Shown here one piece after another: positions 1 to 11,100 of a stretch of 64,000 nt of DNA. The notes beneath the pieces are model-generated. The model made no database searches. It was not told the origin of the DNA and worked only from the letters and a program-made list of their open reading frames with translations. Position 1 is the first letter of the stretch; every line of letters starts with the position of its first letter. Source of the DNA: Nymphaea colorata (lineage: Eukaryota > Streptophyta > Magnoliopsida > Nymphaeales > Nymphaeaceae); NCBI RefSeq assembly GCF_008831285.2, contig NC_045149.1:1490001-1554000 (forward strand). The letters are read 5' to 3'. The translations under genes were made by a program, and so were the position numbers.

Positions 1-345
1 CTCAGCTGAACAAAGAAAACTGACCGCAGCATGACAAAGTAAGCGATTAAGGGGGAGGGAGTTACTCGGCTTGATACCATGGAGACTGGTACCACCAACC
101 CAAGCCCCCTACTATGGACGCAAAGGCGGAGGAGGAGGGAGGGTGGCCATTACACCAACCCCACGCAAGAACAAAGTGGTCGGTCCAAAACAACGAAGTC
201 AATCACACGTGTGTGCCCACCCACTGCCAAGGCAGCTACGTTGGACCCACTCAAAGCCTAAGCTGAGCACGGTCCCGTAGGTTGGTGAGACACAACTTAG
301 CACAACGTGAAAGCAAGACACCGATAGAGGACTAGTCAGCTAACA
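1..345 (-). mobile_element. 5' fragment of a second LINE copy (runs off the left edge)
   Basis: This stretch aligns by eye with 7228-7530 of the large LINE described below, at a constant offset of about 7227 bases, and is diverged by scattered substitutions and small indels. Because the LINE reads on the minus strand, its 5' side lies to the right and the rest of this copy continues left of the window. Similarity fades near 345, whereas the other copy continues to about 8015, so this copy looks 5'-truncated, as is usual for LINE insertions. The short plus-strand open frames here are not supported as genes. Confidence 0.7.
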
Positions 346-394
346 AAATGATGTAAAAGACAATTCATCGAACAGTTGTCCTACAATTCCAAAG

Positions 395-640
395 AGGTGA
401 GAAGATGGGAGATGAGCAGATGGGCGGGAGGTGGGCAGGCGGGAGGTGAGCAGACAGGAGGAAGGAGACGAGAGGTCAGTAGGCGGTCAGGCGGGAGGTG
501 AGGAGACAAGCAGGTGGGAGAGACGGGTGATCAGGCGGGAGGTGAGGAGACGGGTGGGTGGGAGAGACGGGCGAGCAGGTAGGGAGGCAGGTGAGGAGAT
601 GGGCAGGTGGGAGAGAGAGAGAGAGAGAGAGAAGCTTTGA
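395..640. repeat. G/A-rich imperfect minisatellite ending in (GA)n
   Basis: Variants of the words GGCGGGAGGTGAGGAGA and GGCAGGTGGGAGAGACGG recur about every 30-40 bases, and the block ends in a run of GA dinucleotides near 613-632. Both strands have open frames across it (431-640 plus, 476-787 minus), but these follow from the repeat composition. The G-run spacing on the plus strand could allow G-quadruplex folding (inference). Confidence 0.75.
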
Positions 641-940
641 GATCTCAATAATTCCTACAACAACTGTGGTGTAAGTACTAAATAGTGATGAGGGCTTACA
701 CAGTAGCAGTTTAAATGGCACCAACTGTGACAAGTAGCAGGTGTTTGAACAGTACCCCAAGTTGCTCTCTCTCTCTCTTACATTCATTGTTTCTTTCAGT
801 AGTTGTACCCATTGAACTAGAGGAAATCATGAACGAACTTCACTTGTACTAAACGATATTAATTGTAAAAACGGCCAATGGAGCAAAGGGAATCTATCAT
901 TTAGTTGGGGAAAAATTGAACTTGTAGTATCTATTGGAGC

Positions 941-1652
941 CAGGGTTGTACGATATGTACAATACAAGGCCATACGTGCGATACGTATCTTTTACAAAAT
1001 ACGATACGATACACGCCCCGTATCGTACAATACAGGCTAATTTCAAAAAATGGGGGCTGGAACCCTCCTTTTTGAGTTTTTTTTATAAAAACACGGCGCT
1101 TCTTCATTTTTAACCTAGAGATTGTGCTGCTGCGGAGGGAAATTATCGATTTTCATCGTTAAATCATCGATTTTCAAAATGAAATCATCGATTAAACCAT
1201 GGATTTGTGCGTGGGTGGCTGATTCTCGTGGGGAGGATAGAGGTTTTTTTAAATCGTAAAGATGAAAATGAAGAAGATGGAGATGAGGATGAGAATGAAT
1301 ATGATGAAGATTATGAATGAGAGTCAAGAGTGCTTTCAGTTTATATGTATTGACATTGAACATTTTCATAATTTCATTATCATCTTGTGTTGTAATACAT
1401 AACATCTAAAACTTGTTTTTTGATGTGGTATCTCATAGACTTATAGACCTTATGACTTATAAATCTATGTGTTTCTATGAAGAACATATTATTCTTGTTT
1501 TTTACTGATTTTTTATGATTTTTTTGAATTTTTTTCCTATTTTTTGATTTATTAAAAAAAATGATACAGTTACGATACGTTACGATATTTTACGATACAG
1601 TGTATCTTAAAGCCAGACCGATACGGCTTACGATACGCTTTTTACAACATTG
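941..1652. mobile_element. hAT-like non-autonomous DNA transposon
   Basis: The element starts CAGGGTTGTA and ends TACAACATTG, so the ends are imperfect inverted repeats of the form CA..GTTGTA. Both subterminal regions (945-1040 and 1560-1645) are dense in TACGATACG words in inverted relation. The flanks ATTGGAGC (933-940) and ACTGAAGC (1653-1660) match at 6 of 8 positions, which fits a decayed 8-bp target duplication of the hAT superfamily. Near 1258-1319 the plus strand can encode an Asp/Glu-rich run before a stop. This may be the acidic tail of a lost transposase, but that is only inference. No transposase domain remains. Confidence 0.6.
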
Positions 1653-2222
1653 ACTGAAGCTATAATTCTTGAGCTTGCGCAATAATACGAGGCACCGACA
1701 TGAAGTGTTTGAATGGCAAACTATAAACCCTAGAATGACATAAGTTGGACATGCTAGATAGCCTTTTTCACGTAGACAAGCCATAAATATGAGTACCACC
1801 TAAATAGTAGAGTTACAGAAAGAACAGAGTTATATGCACAGTGCTGACTTCTTCAAATCACAAGAAGATGCCAATATATATATATATATACTTTTGATTT
1901 TATTTATATCTGGTAAGGATGTGCTTGATGCATTAATAATTTTTGCCTGGTGCTGCCATATGCGCTTAAAACAGTGTTTGGCCTTCCCTCCTCTCAAGTT
2001 TCCATGACACTAATATCAAGATCTGTAAGTACTACCAAAATCTAGCTATTCATGGTTTCATTTCCTATACTGCCTGAGATCTTAATTTAGGAGTACCACT
2101 GTAGAAATGTGAAAAGTAATAGCTATTCCTATGCAGGCACTATTGCAGAAGCAACTACCTAGAAGAGAACAGATCGGAATCTTTCTGGCAGAAGGAACAA
2201 CTAGAACGAGAATCCCCAAAGC
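1653..2222. other. AT-rich non-coding stretch
   Basis: I see only a short (TA)n run near 1874-1891 and no supported gene. The open frames are short and without recognisable motifs. Confidence 0.5.
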
Positions 2223-2365
2223 ATGGCCATTCCACATGCTCTAGTCGTCCCTCATCATGCCCAAGCCCACATTGCTCCTCTCATGGATCTCGCATTGCCT
2301 AGCATGTCATGGTTACCTTCGTGAAAATGGAGTACATACACAGACACGTGTAAATGAAGTCATTG
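2223..2365 (+). pseudogene. UDP-glycosyltransferase N-terminal remnant
   Basis: The ATG at 2223 opens with PHALVVP, then HAQAHIAPLMDLA. This closely follows the start of plant family 1 UDP-glycosyltransferases (usually PHxxxxPxPAQGHxxPLMxLA), whose N-terminal half binds the acceptor substrate. After about 25 codons the frame is lost. The expected next beta strand appears one frame over as VTFVKMEYIHRHV at 2312-2350, followed at once by a TAA at 2351. The Gly of the AQGH motif is replaced by Ala. No C-terminal PSPG box (UDP-sugar binding) was found in the window, so this is a dead 5' fragment. The family call is fairly firm; the subfamily is not determinable. Confidence 0.6.
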
Positions 2366-2623
2366 AGGTTAAGTGACCTAAAATGTTTCAACTACATGTC
2401 TAGAAAAAAACAACTTTTTCCTTGGAATGATAACGATGAAATAGAGTGGCCTAGCCAGTTGCTATCGCCTTACATTCAAAGAATAAAGCAACTCAAAAAT
2501 GAAGAACAAATTTTCCTACTAGAGGAACCTACGGCTTTCCTCAAGAACAACTCAGAGAGTAAAACAAGAAGCATAAACATCGCAGACAGTAATACAACAA
2601 TAGTTTCATTCAAAAGCCCCTAA
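2354..2623 (+). pseudogene. 89-codon open frame after the UGT remnant, unidentified
   Basis: This open frame follows the in-frame stop at 2351 and ends where the LINE begins. It is rich in charged residues (an RIKQLKNEEQ stretch, Lys/Glu/Asn) and has no signal peptide or membrane segment. It could be more of the decayed glycosyltransferase or chance open sequence. I do not recognise the protein and no splice evidence links it to anything. Confidence 0.2.
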
Positions 2624-3285
2624 AAAAGTTGTGTTTGAATGTAGATGTCAAGGCAAAATCTTACAATGGAGAAGCAGCCCCTGAAGACCCTGTTGTTGCG
2701 CTCCTTCCAAATGCGCCACCAAGAAGAAATGAGCCACAACCTCCAGACACGACCCCAGGTAAAAGACAGGTGGGATGAGGGACAAAAGAGAAAAAAAAGA
2801 TGAATGGATGGTGGGTTTGGGAGGTTATTAATGAAGGAAGGCCATGCAGAGGTAAGAATACTATAAAAGAAAGGACAAGAGGTAAAAAGGTGAACCCGAG
2901 ACTCAGTCGTGGCGAGACAGAGGGGACATTGGTTAGTTAAACTAATACCAAGGCGCTGTAGGTGGTCAAAAGTATTGATGTGACCAGCAAGAAGAAGCCC
3001 CACACCCCCAAGAAGACGCAGAAGGGCAACAATATCCCAACGCGCAAGACAATCCGAAGGGTGATTACCATCCCAAATAAAGTTACGAATGATTTTGTCA
3101 AACCATCTCAGTACAACCACAGGACGTCGAAAGACCGCCAAGGCATGAAGTGGGATAGACGCAAGACAGTGCTTAGCAAGGATAATACGTCTTGGCAGGG
3201 AAAGCAGCTTACCCTGCCAACAATGGAGACGATCCGATAGCTTCTGCTCCACACCATTCCGAAAGGAGGGCGTAGGAGGCGACAA
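2620..3285 (-). pseudogene. LINE ORF2 C-terminus with zf-RVT domain
   Basis: The segment shows the region usually found just after the RT thumb: KLLSLPRRIILAK, then NFIWDG and ARWDIVALLRLLGGVGLL. A Cys/His cluster follows: CPLCLATTESRVHLFTSCPF (C-x2-C-x8-H-x4-C), which matches the zf-RVT zinc-binding motif of plant LINEs. It ends with a Trp-rich WRLW...WWRIWKERNNRVF stretch that is also typical. The part between the finger and the preceding RT palm is in other frames, so the protein is broken. Confidence 0.85.
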
Positions 3286-3479
3286 TGTAATCTAAAGGCC
3301 CAAGTAGTCCATGGGTAGGCCAGTAGCCTTACACCCAAAACAAGTTTCCACAAGAAGCACTGTGGCTAGATCCGCGTGAATGAGAGAAATGTGACACTTC
3401 GAGGAATTAATAAAAAGGTCAGAGACGAGCTCAAAAACTCAAAGGATGAGCCAAGTTCTCACAATCTATTGGCGAGAAG

Positions 3480-4370
3480 CAGTGCCAAATAGGAGAAAAT
3501 CATCTGCATATTGGAGGGTGGAGAAGGCCTCCAAGTGGGGTAGTGAATATGGAGTGATGAAACCAACGACAATTGCGTGACGAAATAAGGCAGAAAATCA
3601 ATCGGCAACTAAGTTGAAAAGCAAAGGTGATAGCGGACAACCCTATCGGAGGCCGCGACCAAGACAAAAAAATTCGCCACACAACCCTTGAAGGAGACCA
3701 CAAGCTGGGCTCCAATGATGAGCGAGAGGATCCACGGACGAAACAATGGACCAAAAGCAAGGTGAGTGAGGAGGTCAGATAGGAACTCCCAACTAACTGA
3801 ATCAAAGGCCTTGGAAATGTCCAATTTAAGGATGAATGAGGGAAGACACAAATAGTAGAGGGAATGAACAACCTCATTGGCAAGGACGACAACGTCATGC
3901 AAACGCCGACCCTTGATGAACGCAACCTTTAAGGGGTTGATGATAGATGGCATAAGAGGTGCAAGTTGCAAGGAAAGCAACTTAACGACAATCTTATAGG
4001 GAGTGCTTAAGATGGAGATCGGGCGAAAGTGGCTGACGTCCATAGGGTTAGGATGCTTAGGCACCAACACACAGGTGGCTTGATTAAACTCTTTAAAAAA
4101 GACAGAGTTGGAGGCAAACTCGTCACAAAACTCGAACACATCAACGCTACAAGCCTCCCAAAAGGTGCGAAAAAACTCAACAGGAAAACCATCAATGCCA
4201 GACGCCTTACCCGAGTCGAGGGCGCAAACAACATTCTTGATTTCTTGGTGCAGGAAGGACTGCTCAAGAGTGATCGCGCAAGAGATAGAGAGGGATGAGA
4301 GGTGAATGTCTGGCAGCGGGGCACAAAAGCGAAGAGGTTTAGAGTAGAAATCATGAAAATGAGCGGTCAA
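3480..4370 (-). pseudogene. LINE ORF2 reverse transcriptase domain
   Basis: The RT catalyses target-primed reverse transcription. Visible motifs are DSGKASGIDGFPVEFF, FRPISILSTPYKI, AFIKGRRLHDVVVLANE, and motif A LKLDISKAFDSVSW with its catalytic Asp. Motif C, YADD, is encoded by 3510 down to 3499, in a different frame from motif A. In motif B (normally GLRQGCPLSP) the Gln codon is TAG at 3645-3643, a single C-to-T change. The frame of 4370-3609 also ends before motif B is reached, so at least one frameshift and one nonsense codon inactivate it. Confidence 0.88.
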
Positions 4371-4520
4371 AGCCGGGAGGATGTCGTCACCAAGAAATTC
4401 CCTGTGCCCAATAACTATGGATTGGAGCTATGCCTGACGGCATCTCTGAGAGGCGGCCAAGTGGAAGAAACGAGAATTCTGGTCACCATGCGCAAGCCAA
4501 CCCAACCTAGAACGCTGCTG

Positions 4521-5527
4521 CTAGTGGATGGATTCTCTTATCTGCCACTCCTCAGCAAGACTCTCGAGACAAAGGAGACGAGAAGACTGATCCGCAGAAA
4601 CATTATCAAATGGCTGGAGGGACAAGATCTCCTCATCCCAAACGGCCACCTCAGAAAATTTTCCTCTCCAAAAAATACGTTTCCAAGCAATAACCTCCCT
4701 CCTAATGCAATACAGCTTACGCGAGAGCCTAAAAGCAGCCCACCTACCATTGACGGTGTGAGCCCACCACCTAGGGATGACGTCAACAAAGGACTCATCC
4801 CGGAGCCACCAAAGCTCAAAGCGAAACCGGGTGCGCCCGGTTCCAACCCTACCCTGAAGAAGCGAAAGTAGCAGCGGAGCATGATCAGACAAATGCCTCG
4901 GTCCTAAGACTAAAGACGACGAGGGGAAAGCAGAGAACAACTCAAGTGAGAGGAAGACACGGTCCAGTTTCCGAGGAATGGGAGGATTTTTATTGTTGGA
5001 CCAAGTAAACTTCTCATTATTCAATGGCACGTCGAAAAGGCCGAACTGATCAAAGAACGAGCAAAAGACAGACATAGACGGACCAGAAGTGATGGTGGAG
5101 GAAGAAAATTGAATTCCCCTACCAAAAGTCATGGTAAAGAAGCAAGCTCACGAGCATGACAAAGCTCAGCCCACAGCTGGTTACGCAAGGCCCTAACGCA
5201 AGGGCCATAAACCACCGTAACTAAGACCGGGCCATTGGGCCATAGACCATTGAGGATGGCCGAAATAGAGTACTTACCAACATACACAACCTTTCCCGCA
5301 AGAGGAGGAGACCAAGCCAATAGAATGCCGCCAGCAACACCATTAGCTGGAAGGTTCCCAAAGGACGGCTGACGCAATAAAGTACGGACGCAGGCATGAG
5401 AAACCACAGAAGGCTTGGTCTCTACAACAATAAGCAAAGTAGGCCCATGCTGACGGACCCAAGAAGAGAGGTATCTACGCCGATAACGGGCACTCAGGCC
5501 ACGCACATTCCAACAAGCAACCCTCAT
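4521..5527 (-). pseudogene. LINE ORF2 endonuclease (EEP) domain
   Basis: The first part (5527-5129) begins with the classic VACWNVRGL strand and carries VVETKPS with the catalytic Glu. It stops at a TGA at 5131-5129 where Trp is expected (LASLP-stop-LLVGEFN; the family usually has W-L-x-x-G-D-F-N, so the Asp is also Glu here). The next part (5132-4521), in another frame, has FTWSNN, PRKLDRVFLS and the closing LSDHAPLLL motif with the Asp-His pair. The stretch between GEFN and the second part is shorter than usual, which suggests a small deletion. In active LINEs this domain nicks target DNA. Confidence 0.87.
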
Positions 5528-5534
5528 GGGGAAA

Positions 5535-7267
5535 CCATGTGAAGCGACGCATGCCTAGCCGTCCTAGCAACACCGGGGAGTAGGATGGAGGCCGCGGAAG
5601 TCCCGATCCTACGCAATTCCACTGCAACTTGGCAAGGATGGAGCGAGAGGTCGGTGCAACAGTGGCAACAAGAGATAAACGTAATAAATCAAGTTGTTCC
5701 TGAGGGAGTGAGACCCTAAGAGAGGCAAGTGCATCCAGAAGAGAAATGCCCAACTCAGCATCTAACAAAGGAGAAACAGGCAGCAACCTATCGACCGAGA
5801 GAGGACAACCAGCAGGTCCGGTGGTGGAACCAGGCAACCGAGCATGACAGGGAGGGGAGGTCGGGGAAATAGGGGCAGATGCAAAATCGGAACACAGAAC
5901 GGGGAAAGCAGTGCCAACACAAGGGACATGGGGGAGGGCAGGGCTAGTGAGGGGAAGAGGCAAGCAGGTGGGGGTGTAAGGGTAGCCATAACCGAGTGTA
6001 GGGAGCAAAGAAAGTATGGAAGGTAGGTAGGTGGCAAAGCTACTGTCAATGCAAACAGAATAAGACCGGAGTAGGTGGGCGAAGGAGGCGGTTTTGGTTG
6101 GTAGAAGGGGCAAGGGGGGCCGGTTAGAAGGGTGAAAAGCAAGGTAAAGGCAGTGGAGGGAGATGAGCTGACAGGGGGTGATACATGGATGGAGGTCAAA
6201 ACAACCGAAACTATAGTCGAAGAAGAGTGAACAACAACAATGGCCTCAAGGGGGCGACCTGCAGACGCCGGGAGCACGGGGGCACACGCATATGTAGGGG
6301 AGACTGAAGAAGGCGGGATTGCCGGCGCACAAGGTGGTAAACTGTCCAACGGGCGGGCGGCCGACTGTGCAGGCACAAAGGACCAGATGTCGACAAGAGC
6401 AGACGAAGAAGCAAGAAGCATAGGGTCGGGGCATCCAGAGGTAGGCGAGTGCGAACTGCCAGCTCTCAAAGAAGAAGAAGGAAGGAGCAAGCTGGGTACC
6501 TCAGGGAAGCGCGACGGAGAGCAGGCAGGGCACCATCGAGGAGGCAAGGTGGGCTCCAGCGGTGAGGGAAGCAGGGGCGGGAGCTGTGATGGCGGGGGCT
6601 CGACACGCGAGGGGAACTAGTGCGGTAGTCCTCCTAGGCTGAAGACCCGTGGAACCTCAACAGAGAATGGTGGACCTCGTGCACCAGGAATAGAAGGTAC
6701 TGGCCAAGGAAACTGGATAGAGCCAAAGAAAATAGAGCTAGCATCAGAGATGGGCGACCGAGGAGCAACTGGCAGAGGAACCTGAACCCAGAAGGACGAA
6801 GTGACCGTCGCAAAGCCATGCCACCGACCAAAAAGCTGCTGATCATTCTGACAAGCAGGGAAACGACAACGTGAACACGTGGCAGGCTGGCGACCATTCA
6901 AGGTAGTACACCTCTGACACCACCATTGACCCCATTTGATGCGGATAGAAGCGACTAACCGAAGAAGGTGCCGAAGCCTGGAAGCACGACGAGAAGACGG
7001 GACACACCAAGCTGAGGAAGTCGGCCGACCAACAGAGACCACCTTAGGGCACCTCGGCCGCAAGGAACAGTCACCCATCTGTAGTAAGAGAAACTCACAG
7101 CGTGCGGTAGGGAGGAATGCTTGGAGGAGGCCGCGAGCATCAAGTAGCTGAAGCGAGCCGGTGAAAACACAATTGAAGATGGTAGACTGCCAACTGAATG
7201 ATGAAGCCAAAGTCTGATGGGCCCCTTCAGACGAGCAGAGAAAATTGACAGTAGCACGACAAAGCAA
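5535..7267 (-). pseudogene. LINE ORF1-like region, Pro/Ser-rich with Cys-rich patch
   Basis: Upstream of the endonuclease the minus strand has long overlapping frames (7267-6617, 6547-5762, 6113-5475) of Pro, Ser, Leu and Cys. The first contains WCQRCTTLNGRQPATCSRC, a C-x2-C-x9-C-x2-C arrangement that could be a degenerate zinc knuckle of the kind found in plant LINE ORF1 proteins, which bind RNA. The last has a leucine-rich stretch ending just before the endonuclease start at 5527. No single frame spans the region, so frameshifts are likely. The exact reading frame is uncertain. Confidence 0.5.
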
Positions 7268-7820
7268 GCGATTAAGGAGAGGGCATTACCAGGCTAGATA
7301 CCGCAAAGACTGGGACCGCCAACCCAAGCCCCACACGGTGACTGTAAAGGCGGAGGAAGAGGGAGGGTGGTCATGTCACCGGACTTGCCAAGAACACATG
7401 TGTGTCCACCCACTGCAAAAGGCAGCTGCGTCTGGACCCACTCAAAGCCTAAGCTGAGCACGATCCTGCAGGCTGGTGAGGCACAACTTAATACAATGTG
7501 AAACCAAGACATCGGAGGAAGACAGAGAAGCAAAAGTAGCAAAAGAAAGTCTCAAAAGCTGACCCACAAATACTGCCAAAGTTGCCTCAACACAAGCATA
7601 CCAAAACCACCAGCATTCTCATTCTAACATTACGTCGAACAGTTAATAGGCAGCCTCAAACTAAAGGCTTGAGCAATGACAAAGGCGAAGCAGGCGGCCG
7701 GCTAAATCTTCATCATCCAATCTCACTGCCAGGAACGGGAGGGAGGAGAAGCTTGTCACATCCATCGTCGGAAGAGTCTGAACAAGAGCGTCCTCCATTG
7801 CTGGCTACAGTGGTTCTCTG

Positions 7821-8015
7821 CTAGCTGGCGCGCATTGTCGAAGTAAATGCTTCAACAGGAAAGACCTTTGTCACCCCGATGGTCGATGGTTTACCAGAGA
7901 CGGAGACGATGAAACGGCGACCCCAGAGGAAGCACCGAAACTCGTCGCTCTCCAAAACGAGCTCCGTCAGAGAGAGAGAGAAAAGGAGTGGATCTATGAG
8001 TGACAAGAGAAACAT
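7821..8015 (-). pseudogene. Possible LINE ORF1 N-terminus
   Basis: A 64-codon frame with FRCFLWGRRFIVSVS lies at the 5' side of the LINE. The position and the FxLWGRxF wording resemble the first strand of ORF1 proteins in some plant retroelements, but this is only a weak impression. The frame closes before any domain is complete. Confidence 0.3.
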
Positions 8016-8192
8016 TACAACAACAGCCTAATCTCCTATGATATAGTAATAGCTAAAACAAATCATCAAGCGATTCCTGTATGGAATGATCCTTGCGCTT
8101 GACTTGTTATGGTTGCGCTATTCTCAGGATCTTCTGTTATCAGCAGATTGGTATTTCCTCTTACACATCGTAACAACAAAACAACACCTTGT

Positions 8193-11100
8193 CTAGGCAA
8201 GGGAATCTCTTATCCTTTTCAGTTTTGGAAGAATCATCCTCATGGACATCCGATCTTGTGCACATTCAACAGCACATGATAAAGCAACTTCAATGACTGC
8301 AGCCAAGCAAGCAATCTGTTTCTCTTGGATGGCTATTTCACCGCAATGCATGACGTTCATCCTTGCTTCATCCTGGACGATCTGCAAGATCTTACCAAGG
8401 ATTCTCTCCCTTACCCACTTCTGTAGATTCAGATCGGCAGAAAACATCTCATGGGTGGTGAGTCTCTTCCCTGTAAAAAGATCCAGTAGTAGAATTCCAT
8501 AGCTGTATACGTCACCCTGTGTGGTTGGTTTTCCACCCATTCCGTACTCTGCAATGAATACCAAGATGAACTTAAGGAAGTTAGTCATGAAAAAGAAGCA
8601 AGTGAAGGTCCAAATTCACGGCATGATTGGACAATGTTGAATTGCTTTCACAAGTCTCAGTCAACGACTCGATCCTGTCCACTTGTTAGTTGGCAAATAA
8701 AAAGGAAGTAGTCTGTACCTGGAGCGATGTAACCAATAGACCCTTTAAGCCCTCCTGTACTCAGTTCATTGACGAGAGATCCTTCATCAATCAATCTTGC
8801 AAGACCAAAATCCCCAACCTTTGCAGTCATATCTTCATCCAACAGCACATTGCTTGGCTTGAGATCACAATGAACAACAGGGGTAACAGAATCATGGTGG
8901 AGTTATTCCAGGGCGCATGCAACATTGATAGCAATATTTAACCTTGACAGAAGGCCAAACGCCGGTTTGTCTCCTCTACCATGGTTGCTATCAGGATACA
9001 GCCATTGCTCAAGGTTCCCATTAACCATATACTCATAAACCAATGCCTTAAAATCTTCATTCTTGAAATTAATCCCTGACCAAGCAGTGATGAGTTTAAT
9101 GAGGTTCGATGTCGAATGCCTCGTAATGCTTCACATTCTGCAGCGAAACTGGTGGCAGCACCATGACGTTGCAGATCAATGACCTTGGTAGCAACTGCAG
9201 TTCCATCCCCAAGTACACCTCTGAAAACAGAACCAAAGCTGCCGCTGCCGAGAAGGTTCTTCGAACTGAAATTTGATGTCAAGGCAAGAATATCATGGTA
9301 TATGATCATCTTGTGTTGCCCTTTGAATGAATCCACACTTTTGATTGCTGACTGTAGCTTCTTTCCGCTGCTTAGACTAACCAAGCGCAGGAAAGAAGAA
9401 TAAAAATGGTTGCAAGACTTGCAAGCGCAATGGCAAGTTTGAGAGCAAGTATCCTTTTTGAATGAACATGAGAATGGCAAACTGGCAACATCAGAACTCT
9501 GGGGCCCCCACAGACCCTGTCATTGCCTTCAAGATCTATTCTGTTGAATTCTAAGAACACACCAGAGTTTGGGACTTTGCCTTCAAGATTATTGAAAGAG
9601 AGATTCAACAGTTGTAGATCATCAAGTAGTCCAACCTGTACTGGAATTGCACCAGAGAGATCATTAGATGAAAGGTCCAGGTATTGGAGGCCCTTGAGCT
9701 GACTAAGGGACTTGGGAATACCACCTGACAGAGCATTGCCATTGAGAAGAAGTCGCTGCATGCTCTTGCAATTTTGAATTGAATCAGGGATTTCTCCAGA
9801 TAAATGGTTTCTAGAGATCTCAATGACAGAAACATTAGCTAAACTCCCAATGCTGACGGGCAGTTTCCCAGTGAATGAATTTTGAGAGAGATTGAGAAAC
9901 ATACTTAGGCTTGGGAGTTGGAAGATCTCCTCAGGAATGCTACCATTGAGATTGTTCGTTGAGACGATGAATAACAGAAGAGATCCAAAGTTTCTAAAAC
10001 TGAAGGGTATCACTCCCATGAAATTATTGACAGACAGATCGAGCTGACTTAACTTGGTGAGGTTCCTATGGAAGTTGCTATGTCCCCTGTGAGCTTGTTC
10101 CCTGCCAGAAACAAAGCCTGAAGTTTAGGGAGACCACCAATTTCCGGTGGAATATTTCCCTCCATTGAATTGTAGCTCAAGTTTAGCAAAGTGAGACTTT
10201 TCAACTGACCAATGGAATCCAGCCAGAGATCATGTTCCCACCCATGTAGAGCTTAGAGAGCTGCCTTGACATGTTCCCTACAGAAGCTGGAATTTCTCCC
10301 TCAAACAAGTTCCCATCAATGGCAAGAAACTCAAGTTTGGTAGCATTGGTAAGGGATTTAAGCAAACTCAGCCCCTTCTCTTTGCTGTTAACAAGATGGT
10401 TGAATCCAATGGTGTAGAGAATAAGGTCCGCTAGCCTTTCCAGGCCTCCTGGCACAGTACCACGCAGCAGGTTGTGTGACATCCGGATGCTCTGCTTCTT
10501 TGTGAGATTATGCAGACTTGGGGGGATGGTGCCAGTGAATTTATTGAAATAAATATGGAAAGACAACATTTTAGGCATGGTGAAGCCAATGTCCGCAGGG
10601 ATTTCTCCCCACAATTGGTTTGAGGCCAAAGCAAACGTGTTGATTGAGGACATATTGTAAAGAGAAGTTGGGACCGTGCCACTGAGGATGTTCAAGGAGA
10701 TTTGCAAGTGCTGCAGTTTCCTCAGACGACTTAAAACTTCTGGTATGGGACCGTGAAGGGAATTGGTGGCCAAATTTAGGGTGGTGAGGGACGAGAGATT
10801 ACTAAGAGCAGGAGGAATGGTACCTGAAATATTGTTCTGCGCTAAGTTCAAGACTTTCAGGTGGTATAGACGGTCAAGCTCAGGAGGTATGGTGCCGGTG
10901 ACTTCATTGTCGGTGAGGTCAATGACTTCAAGGCTAGAGCATCTGGTGATGTTCATAGGAATGGCACCACTGATGGCATTGTTGCTCAAGTTCAGAAATT
11001 TCAAGCTGGAAAGCCCTCCAATATTCTCAGTAAGACTGCCAGAGAATTTATTGTTCTGGAACTCAAAGAAGGAGATATTACCTATCCTGGACGTCATCGT

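Larger units (their letters stand above)
2620..8015 (-). mobile_element. LINE (non-LTR) retrotransposon, near full-length but broken
   Basis: Reading leftward from about 8015, the order is: a possible ORF1 start, a Pro/Ser-rich ORF1 with a Cys-rich patch, an endonuclease/exonuclease/phosphatase domain (5527-4521), a reverse transcriptase (4370-3480), and a zf-RVT tail ending at the stop codon at 2620. This is the standard layout of plant L1-type LINEs. No poly-A tail (poly-T on the plus strand) is visible at the left end, so the 3' end may be lost or imprecise. ORF2 is interrupted by several frameshifts and nonsense codons, so this copy cannot encode a full protein. Confidence 0.88.

Noticed and set aside
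4302-4871. 189-codon plus-strand open frame
   Set aside because: Antisense to the LINE endonuclease and RT coding region.
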